A stretch of 11,308 bases of DNA from an uncultured Flavobacterium sp. (lineage in GTDB: Bacteria; Bacteroidota; Bacteroidia; Flavobacteriales; Flavobacteriaceae), in contig CAMLKV010000035.1 of assembly GCA_946480635.1 (NCBI GenBank), positions 1 to 11,308 on the forward strand, read 5' to 3'. Within the stretch, counting starts at the first letter, position 1, and each line of letters begins with the position of its first letter. The position numbers and the translations under genes were made by a program. This document shows positions 6,082 to 11,308 of the stretch, piece after piece. A model generated the notes under the pieces. That model did no database searches. It saw only the letters and a program-made list of their open reading frames with translations, and was not told the origin of the DNA.

Positions 6082-6810
6082 ATGAAAAAAATATTTTTAA
6101 TTTTAGCATTATCAATTTTAAGCATTTCAAATCTGAAAGCTCAAAATGATGAGCATTTATCAAGTTTTGCAAGTTTATCCTTAACTTATAAATTTAATAA
6201 AAAATGGTATTCTTATATTGAATTACAAGAACGTTCAATTGCTGAATTTTCAAAAATTGATTATTACGAAGTAAAAGGAGGTGTTGGATATAACATCAAT
6301 GGAAGCAATCAAGCATTTATTGGTTCAGGAAGATATGCAACATATAAAAATAGTAAGCTATCAAGAGAAGAATTACGCTTCTGGCTACAATATACTTTTA
6401 GCAAAAACATCTCAAGAGTAAAATTTGATAATAGATTTAGAGCAGAAAAAAGACTTTTTCACAATCCTATCACTGATGCTAACACAAATACTGAAAGATA
6501 TAGATACAGATTAAATGTAACTCTTCCTATTAACAAAGAAAAAGTAGAAGCAAAAACACTTTTTGTAAATGCTTATGATGAAGTTTTTATTGGTCCAGAA
6601 AAACCAACAATTAATCGAAACAGAATGTATCTTGGAGGTGGTTATCAAGCAACTAAATCGTTTGGAATTTCGCTAGGATATTTATTTCAAAGAGAATTTG
6701 CTACATCTACAAACTCTAATTTCCATTTCTTATTTTGCGGGTTAAACTTTACTATCGATGGATCAAAATCAGATATTCCTGTCCAAGCTCCATCGCCAGA
6801 TCATGATTAA
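6082..6810 (+). CDS. DUF2490 outer-membrane beta-barrel protein
   Basis: This is a 242-residue exported protein. Residues 1-20 are a signal peptide ending LKA/QN. The remainder alternates hydrophobic and polar residues in strands typical of a small outer-membrane barrel and matches the DUF2490 pattern: KWYSYIELQERS (41-52) early on, RYRLRV-like ERYRYRLNVTLP (138-149) in the middle, EVFIGP followed by NRNRMYLGGGY (167-188), and a last FHFLFCGLNFTI strand (214-225). A polar tail of about 17 residues (GSKSDIPVQAPSPDHD) follows the final strand, which is unusual because barrel proteins often end in an aromatic residue. Function is unknown for the family. It stands alone between two terminators, directly after the phosphate operon, so a role as an outer-membrane phosphate channel is possible but rests on position only. 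Confidence 0.8.
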   Translation: MKKIFLILALSILSISNLKAQNDEHLSSFASLSLTYKFNKKWYSYIELQERSIAEFSKIDYYEVKGGVGYNINGSNQAFIGSGRYATYKNSKLSREELRFWLQYTFSKNISRVKFDNRFRAEKRLFHNPITDANTNTERYRYRLNVTLPINKEKVEAKTLFVNAYDEVFIGPEKPTINRNRMYLGGGYQATKSFGISLGYLFQREFATSTNSNFHFLFCGLNFTIDGSKSDIPVQAPSPDHD

Positions 6811-6826
6811 ACCCTATTTATATTAT

Positions 6827-6856
6827 AAAAAAGCAACTCTAAGGAGTTGCTTTTTT
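6827..6856. terminator. Bidirectional terminator between DUF2490 and the MenE-like gene
   Basis: AAAAAAGCAACTC (6827-6839) and GAGTTGCTTTTTT (6844-6856) form a perfect 13-bp stem with a TAAG loop. Each strand ends in a six-T run, so it can serve both converging genes. It starts 17 nt after the DUF2490 stop. Its plus-strand T tract includes two bases of the stop codon (6855-6857) of the minus-strand ligase gene, so transcripts from that side form the hairpin immediately after the stop. Confidence 0.9.
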
Positions 6857-7901
6857 ATTTGAATTGATTTACAATTTCCTTTCTTTTTATTTTTCCTGTT
6901 TCAGTTTCTGGAAATTTATCAATGAAAAATATTCCTTTCGGTTTCTCATATTTATCTAGTTTATCGAAAATTGAAGCATCTAATTTAAATTCTTTACCTT
7001 CAATAAAGAGAACTAATTTTTCGTTAAAAACTTCATCAGGAATTCCAGCAACAAAAAAACGACTATGAATTTTATTTACTAACTTCTCCTCTATCTGTTC
7101 TGGAAAAAGTTTAATTCCACCGCTATTTACAACGTTATCTATTCTGCCTTTCCAAATAAACTCAGATTCTGAAATCAAATCAACAACATCATTAGTTATT
7201 AACTCTTCAGGATTCAATTGTGGTGCATTAATAACCAAACAATTTCTATTATCAATACTTATTTTTACATTAGGTAAAACTCTAAAGGATTTATTTCCAA
7301 CTTTTTTTAGTGCCACATGTGTTACAGTTTCGGTCATACTATATGATTCATAAGCATTACATCTTAATTCAATCAACTTTGATGACAATTGTTTGTTTAA
7401 TGGAGCCCCTCCAATCAATAAAACTCTAACTCGGTTTAATTTATCTAATGAATTTTTAACCTGAAGCGGAACCATCGCAACAAAATCGTAATCTTTTGAA
7501 ACTTCTTTTAAAGGATTAGATGTAGGGTCAATAGTATCAATTTCCCAACCTAAAACCATGGCTCTAACCAACATCATTTTACCCGCAATATATTTTACTG
7601 GCAAGCAGCAAAGAGCTCTTATTCCAGCGGGCAAATCAAAAAAATCTCCAGTCGCAATGGCTGAATTCATCATTGCAGATTTTTCTATTTTAATTTCTTT
7701 TGACTTTCCTGTCGTGCCAGATGTCTTAACTATGACATAAGAATCTTTACTAAACCAATTCTTTATAAAAAAACCAGTATCTTTTTGATAATCAATATTT
7801 GAAATAATAAAATTATCTGCTTGAGAAAGTAATTCTTCTTTATTGGCTCTTACACCATTAAATTTAAAATCTGAATGTATTTCGAAATGAAAGTTATTCA
7901 C
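6855..7901 (-). CDS. menE: MenE-like AMP-forming acyl-CoA ligase (probable o-succinylbenzoate-CoA ligase)
   Basis: This is a 348-residue ANL-superfamily enzyme of the compact Bacteroidota type annotated as o-succinylbenzoate-CoA ligase, which activates o-succinylbenzoate with ATP and CoA for menaquinone synthesis. Visible motifs, in order, are the P-loop TSGTTGKSKEI (60-70), the GGAPL segment (164-168), YSMTETVTH (187-195, the A5 aromatic/TET motif), WKGRIDNVVNSGGIKLFPEQIEE (250-272, hinge and A8 motif) and PETETGKIKR (331-340), where K337 is the catalytic lysine of the adenylation step. It is shorter than the usual 450-500 residues because the N-terminal part before the P-loop is only about 55 residues. 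The start codon is GTG; the frame holds no nearby ATG, the next Met being at residue 77. It follows the CPBP gene by 5 bp and is probably translationally coupled to it. No other men genes are in the window, so substrate assignment relies on the family. Confidence 0.8.
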   Translation of the reverse strand: MNNFHFEIHSDFKFNGVRANKEELLSQADNFIISNIDYQKDTGFFIKNWFSKDSYVIVKTSGTTGKSKEIKIEKSAMMNSAIATGDFFDLPAGIRALCCLPVKYIAGKMMLVRAMVLGWEIDTIDPTSNPLKEVSKDYDFVAMVPLQVKNSLDKLNRVRVLLIGGAPLNKQLSSKLIELRCNAYESYSMTETVTHVALKKVGNKSFRVLPNVKISIDNRNCLVINAPQLNPEELITNDVVDLISESEFIWKGRIDNVVNSGGIKLFPEQIEEKLVNKIHSRFFVAGIPDEVFNEKLVLFIEGKEFKLDASIFDKLDKYEKPKGIFFIDKFPETETGKIKRKEIVNQFK

Positions 7902-7906
7902 TATAT

Positions 7907-8830
7907 TTAATTTTCTTCTTGAATCAGTTTACCAGTAAGTTTCTCTTTCCAATTATTCCAACTATACTTTTTACTAAACACAAACAATAAGATAGGATAA
8001 ATAACAAAAACTGGAAGAACTGTTTCAAATCCTGCGCCAGGGTCAGAAACATCAATAAAAACTGAATTGGTTTGAAAAGCTGACCAGTCAGAGGTTATTA
8101 ACAAAGCACCTATTAAGTTATTGGCAGCATGAAAACCTAAAGCCAATTCTAATCCTTCATCCATAAGTGTCAAAATGCCAAGAAAAAGTCCTGTACCTAT
8201 ATAGTAAGCCATTACAATATTTCCCAATTTATCTACCTCAGGATTAGCAAAATGTAATAATCCAAAACTAACAGAAGTCACCAATAACGGAACCCATTTA
8301 TTTTTGGCTAACAAACCAAATCCTTGCATGAAATATCCTCTAAACATCAATTCTTCAACGCTTGTTTGAATTGGTATCATTACAATTGCAATTACAAACA
8401 GTATTAAAAAAGGAACTAAGTCAAAATTCAGAACATAATCTTCTGGTGAAGCAAAGTAACCTATTATTGTTGTTAAAACTTGGAAAACTGCCCAAATAGA
8501 AAAAGCAAAAAAGAAGCGACTCCAATCTATGTTGGGTCTTGAAGTTACAATATCTTTAAAATTTTGATTATGAATTTTTACAACAAAATAAATTCCAACT
8601 AAAGTAACTGCAAATGACAAGAGCAATAAGAAAAAGGTTTGATTCTTACTTAAAACCGACATAAAGTCAGATGTAACAACAGGCATTGGTTTGCCATCTA
8701 CAAAACTTTTTGCTATGACAGCAATAAGAAGAGGCATTTGACCAATAATTGAAGCTAAAAAAATTAATAAACCTCCTAAAATATATTTCCAAAAACGATT
8801 TCCAGGCAAAAAGGCTTGTAATAAAAACAT
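7907..8830 (-). CDS. CPBP-family intramembrane metalloprotease
   Basis: This is a 307-residue polytopic membrane protein with about seven or eight hydrophobic segments (for example 15-40, 64-85, 104-124, 137-153, 178-195, 205-224, 231-247 and 270-286). All CPBP (Abi/CAAX protease, PF02517) active-site motifs are intact: E159-E160-x3-R164 (EELMFRG), F189-x3-H193 (FGLLH) and H234-x3-N238 (HAANN). The family cleaves peptide bonds within the membrane; bacterial members act in processing, stress or bacteriocin self-protection, and the substrate here is unknown. No bacteriocin or peptide gene is nearby. It is the first gene of a two-gene unit with the MenE-like ligase. The 76-bp gap to the divergent ArsC-family gene must hold both promoters. 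Confidence 0.92.
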   Translation of the reverse strand: MFLLQAFLPGNRFWKYILGGLLIFLASIIGQMPLLIAVIAKSFVDGKPMPVVTSDFMSVLSKNQTFFLLLLSFAVTLVGIYFVVKIHNQNFKDIVTSRPNIDWSRFFFAFSIWAVFQVLTTIIGYFASPEDYVLNFDLVPFLILFVIAIVMIPIQTSVEELMFRGYFMQGFGLLAKNKWVPLLVTSVSFGLLHFANPEVDKLGNIVMAYYIGTGLFLGILTLMDEGLELALGFHAANNLIGALLITSDWSAFQTNSVFIDVSDPGAGFETVLPVFVIYPILLFVFSKKYSWNNWKEKLTGKLIQEEN

Positions 8831-8864
8831 ATAAAGTATTTTAAAAAGATGAGTTAAGTTCTTT

Positions 8865-8872
8865 TAAATTTG
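8865..8872 (+). promoter_or_regulatory. Candidate -7 promoter box for the ArsC-family gene
   Basis: TAAATTTG matches TAnnTTTG exactly, 34 bp before the ATG at 8907. No TTG lies 17-23 bp upstream, so only half of the consensus promoter is present. Confidence 0.45.
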
Positions 8873-8906
8873 CAGAAATTTCACAAAAGCATAAAAGTAA
8901 CAAAAA

Positions 8907-9248
8907 ATGATTACAATTTACCACAATAACCGATGTTCAAAATCAAGAGAAGGAGTCTGTTTTTTAGAAGATGCAAAAGCTGAATTTGAAATTGTAAATT
9001 ATTTAGAAAAATCTCCTAAAAAAAGAGAAATTAAATCATTACTTAAAAAGCTGAAATTCAAACCAATTGAATTAATAAGACAAAAAGAAAGCATTTGGAT
9101 CAATAATTACAAAGGCAAAAATTTATCTGATGACGATATAATTGAAGCTATAATAAAATATCCAATACTTATAGAAAGACCTATTATTGTTAATGGAAAC
9201 AAAGCTATTATTGCCAGACCAACTGAAAAAATTTTAGAAATACTATAG
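8907..9248 (+). CDS. ArsC/YfgD-family thiol reductase (arsenate reductase-like)
   Basis: This 113-residue cytoplasmic protein has the thioredoxin-like ArsC fold. IYHNNRCSKSRE (4-15) is the N-terminal active-site loop with catalytic C10. The three arginines that hold the oxyanion in E. coli ArsC (R60, R94, R107) have counterparts R58 (LIRQKE), R91 (LIERPII) and R104 (IIARPTE). The CSKSRE form and the short length, ending about 25-30 residues earlier than plasmid ArsC, point to the YfgD/glutaredoxin-dependent branch rather than to Spx, which has CxxC or CxxS plus a different C-terminus. Arsenate reduction is possible but untested for many such housekeeping members, and no arsenite pump or ArsR regulator is in the window. 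It has its own candidate promoter and no obvious terminator before the next gene, 74 bp away. Confidence 0.85.
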   Translation: MITIYHNNRCSKSREGVCFLEDAKAEFEIVNYLEKSPKKREIKSLLKKLKFKPIELIRQKESIWINNYKGKNLSDDDIIEAIIKYPILIERPIIVNGNKAIIARPTEKILEIL

Positions 9249-9270
9249 TTTTAAGACCATTTAACAATAC

Positions 9271-9305
9271 TTTGGGAAAAACTATAATTTTCAATTTTAA
9301 ATTTG
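9271..9305 (+). promoter_or_regulatory. Flavobacterial-type promoter of the barrel receptor gene
   Basis: TTTG (9271-9274) and TAAATTTG (9298-9305) are separated by 23 bp, within the 17-23 bp range of the TTG/TAnnTTTG consensus. The start codon is at 9323, implying a short leader. TTTAAATT (9296-9303) and AATTTAAA (9312-9319) form an inverted repeat across the likely transcription start. Confidence 0.6.
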
Positions 9306-9322
9306 TGGCTTAATTTAAAGTC

Positions 9323-11308
9323 ATGAAGTTTTTTAAAGTATTATTTATTTCAGCTCTCCTTTTAATTTCAACTTTATCCTTTGCGCAGCAAAGAAATGAA
9401 GGAAGCAAAATTACCTTATCAGGAAAAATTATTGAAAAAACAAGCTCTCTTCCTTTAGAGTATGCAACAGTTACAATTATTAATACTACTACAGCTAAGC
9501 CAGTATCAGGTGCAGTTACTGATAATAAGGGCGAGTTTAAAATTGACGTTAATCCAGGAATTTACAATATTAAATACGAGTATATTTCTTTCAAAACTTT
9601 AGAAGTAAAAGGTAAAAATTTAACTTCAAACACAAATCTTGGCACAATTGCTCTTGAGGACGAAGCGAAACAATTAGATGCTGTAGAAATTCGTGTAGAA
9701 AAAACAGCTGTTGATATTAAGCTTGACAAGAAAGTTTACACTGTTGGAAAAGATATAATTGTACGAGGTGGAACTGTTAGTGATGTTTTGGATAATGTGC
9801 CATCAGTATCCGTTGATGCCGAAGGAACTGTTTCGTTAAGAGGTAATGAAAGCGTTAGAATTTTGATTGATGGTAAACCATCAAACATGGGAAATATTAA
9901 CGATGCTTTAAAACTAATTCCAGCAGAAGCTATTGACAAAGTTGAAATTGTTACCAATCCATCAGCTCGTTATGATGCAGAAGGCGGTGGTGGTATTTTA
10001 AATATCATTCTTAAGAAAGGAAAAAACCAAGGGATAAACGGAACATTTGTAGCTTCGGTTGGAGATCCAAGAAACACTGGGTTATCTGCAAACTTAAACT
10101 TTAAGCAAGAGCATTCAAATATCTTTACTACAATTGGTTACAATAACAGAAATAATCCTGGAACAACTAAGATTGATCAACAAAACTTTGACAATACTGG
10201 AGCTTTAAAATCTATTTTAAACGAAAGAAGAAAAAATGATCGTTTTGGAGAAGGATTAAATGCAAATTTTGGAATAGAAACTTTTTTAAATAAATCTACT
10301 TCATGGACAAATTCATTGAATGTTAGAACAAATAAAGGAGGGAACATTGAAAATGTTCTTTATTATAATTATGACGCCTTAGGACAGTATTTAAATACAA
10401 GACAACGTTATAACGATTTACAATCAACAAGTGAAAACGTTGATTATTCATCAAATTTTATCAAGAAATTTAAAAAAGACGGACACAAGCTAACAGCTGA
10501 TATTTCTATTTCTCAAAACAAAGACAATGATAATTCATCTATTGAGGGTGTGATTTTAGATAACAATGCGTTTGTTTCTTCAGAAAGAACTCGTAAAAAT
10601 GACAAGCAACAAAGAAATTTATTTCAAGTGGATTATGTATTACCCATTGGAAAAAAATCACAATTTGAAGCTGGTTTTAGAGGGAATTATGTAAAAACAA
10701 CAACTGATTATCAAGTTCAAGAAAGATTAACAGAAAATAGTTCTTTTACAAATATTGATGAATTCACTAACGTTTTACAATACAATGAAAATGTAACAGC
10801 GATTTATACTCAGTTTGGATCAAAAATCAATAAATTTTCTTATTTAGCTGGATTACGTTTTGAAGACTCTAAAATTGAAATAAATCAATTGACATCAGAT
10901 ATTTTCAAGACAAAAAAATACAACAACTTGTTTCCTAGTTTATTTTTAACTTACGAAATAAGCGATAATAGTAGCATCTCATTAAATTATAGTAAAAGAA
11001 TTTCTAGACCAAGAGATCGTTTCATAAATCCATTTGCTTCATACACTAGTAACGTAAATTTATTTCAAGGAAATCCAGATATAAATCCAGCTTATACTGA
11101 TGCGTATGATTTTGGTTATCTAAAAAAATGGGAGAAACTTACATTAAATACATCTCTATACTATAATCATACGACTGATTCATTTGAACAAGTTCGTAAA
11201 GAACGTGGAGACTTTGTTTTTACTCCTGTAGGAGCTCCAGACGTAATTGTAAATGGAGAAATCGTTACTGTAAATGATGGCGAGGATATTAAAACACCTG
11301 TAATTGTT
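9323..11308 (+). CDS. TonB-dependent-receptor-like outer-membrane barrel protein, 3' end outside window
   Basis: The frame is open for 662 codons to the window end without a stop. It encodes a signal peptide (MKFFKVLFIS through LSFAQ, about 1-21) and a carboxypeptidase-regulatory-like Ig domain (about 28-113, including SGKIIEK, PLEYATV and VTDNKGEF). A plug domain follows at about 118-232, with VSDVLDNVPSVSVDAEG, SLRGNESVRILIDGKP, IPAEAIDKVEIVTNPSARYD and GGGGILNIILKK, and then barrel strands. The late motif YSKRISRPRDRFINPFASY with GNPDINPAYTDAYDFGY is characteristic of the outer-membrane beta-barrel family (OMP_b-brl_3 type) of Bacteroidota. The missing C-terminus should be roughly 120-160 residues of barrel. 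No SusD partner is seen upstream. The cargo cannot be inferred; members of this family are often regulated by nutrients. The start ATG is preferred because it directly precedes the signal peptide and lies behind a good promoter. Confidence 0.9.
   Translation, partial: MKFFKVLFISALLLISTLSFAQQRNEGSKITLSGKIIEKTSSLPLEYATVTIINTTTAKPVSGAVTDNKGEFKIDVNPGIYNIKYEYISFKTLEVKGKNLTSNTNLGTIALEDEAKQLDAVEIRVEKTAVDIKLDKKVYTVGKDIIVRGGTVSDVLDNVPSVSVDAEGTVSLRGNESVRILIDGKPSNMGNINDALKLIPAEAIDKVEIVTNPSARYDAEGGGGILNIILKKGKNQGINGTFVASVGDPRNTGLSANLNFKQEHSNIFTTIGYNNRNNPGTTKIDQQNFDNTGALKSILNERRKNDRFGEGLNANFGIETFLNKSTSWTNSLNVRTNKGGNIENVLYYNYDALGQYLNTRQRYNDLQSTSENVDYSSNFIKKFKKDGHKLTADISISQNKDNDNSSIEGVILDNNAFVSSERTRKNDKQQRNLFQVDYVLPIGKKSQFEAGFRGNYVKTTTDYQVQERLTENSSFTNIDEFTNVLQYNENVTAIYTQFGSKINKFSYLAGLRFEDSKIEINQLTSDIFKTKKYNNLFPSLFLTYEISDNSSISLNYSKRISRPRDRFINPFASYTSNVNLFQGNPDINPAYTDAYDFGYLKKWEKLTLNTSLYYNHTTDSFEQVRKERGDFVFTPVGAPDVIVNGEIVTVNDGEDIKTPVIV

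Noticed and set aside
7907..8830. CPBP protease as a bacteriocin-immunity or peptide-maturation system
   Set aside because: No small peptide gene, ABC exporter or radical SAM gene is nearby; the partner is a menaquinone-type ligase.
4640..9248. Functional link between Pit (which can import arsenate) and the ArsC-family reductase
   Set aside because: The genes are nearly 3 kb apart with terminators and opposite-strand genes between them, and no ArsR or arsenite pump is present. Proximity is probably coincidental.
9251..9266. TTAAGA and TTAACA close together upstream of the barrel receptor, resembling the phosphate-promoter repeats
   Set aside because: They are 10 bp apart rather than 11, there are only two, and a normal TTG/TAnnTTTG promoter follows, so no activator site is needed.
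9736..9957. Minus-strand open frame opposite the receptor plug domain
   Set aside because: The plus-strand frame encodes clear plug motifs through this stretch; the antisense frame is rich in S and T and has no support.
1..11308. CRISPR array, tRNA, rRNA, insertion sequence or phage remnants
   Set aside because: No tandem spaced repeats, cloverleaf sequences, transposase motifs or terminal inverted repeats were seen on reading through both strands.

Overview
The window looks like chromosomal DNA of a Flavobacteriaceae-type Bacteroidota. It is very AT-rich. Most genes lack Shine-Dalgarno sequences, and several have TAnnTTTG (-7) promoter motifs in front of them. The protein families are typical of this group: a SusC-like two-domain outer-membrane barrel receptor, a DUF2490 barrel, the short MenE-like ligase, the DUF47/Pit pair and a short periplasmic M1 peptidase. 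The genus cannot be fixed from sequence alone. There is no sign of phage, insertion sequence, CRISPR, tRNA or rRNA. Most of the window is ordinary core genome, and the novel signals are regulatory or relic-like rather than a new multi-gene system.

Layout. Positions 1-3792 are all on the minus strand: a DoxX-like membrane protein cut by the window edge, an exported M1 metallopeptidase, and the beta (carboxyltransferase) subunit of an acyl-CoA carboxylase of methylcrotonyl-CoA type. Between the carboxylase and the peptidase lie a strong hairpin terminator and an 18-codon stretch that reads like the orphaned end of a type IX secretion (T9SS) sorting tail. Positions 3793-6810 are on the plus strand and form a phosphate-uptake block: a DUF47 (PhoU-like) protein and a Pit-family phosphate transporter in one operon, closed by a terminator, then a separately transcribed DUF2490 outer-membrane barrel. 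The operon promoter region carries four TTAA-like hexamers spaced exactly 11 bp, ending 9 bp before a TAnnTTTG box, with no -33 TTG. That is the architecture of a PhoB/PhoP-activated promoter.

Positions 6855-8830 are a minus-strand pair, a CPBP intramembrane protease followed 5 bp later by a GTG-started MenE-like acyl-CoA ligase. This pair converges on DUF2490 over a shared bidirectional terminator. Positions 8907-11308 are plus strand: an ArsC-family reductase, then a TonB-dependent-receptor-like barrel protein with its own well-formed promoter, running off the window end after 662 codons.

How the genes work together: only DUF47-Pit (cytoplasmic regulator or accessory plus inner-membrane permease) and CPBP-MenE (tight spacing) show operon-like linkage. 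DUF2490 could be an outer-membrane companion of phosphate uptake, but this rests on position only. The remaining genes look like independent neighbours.
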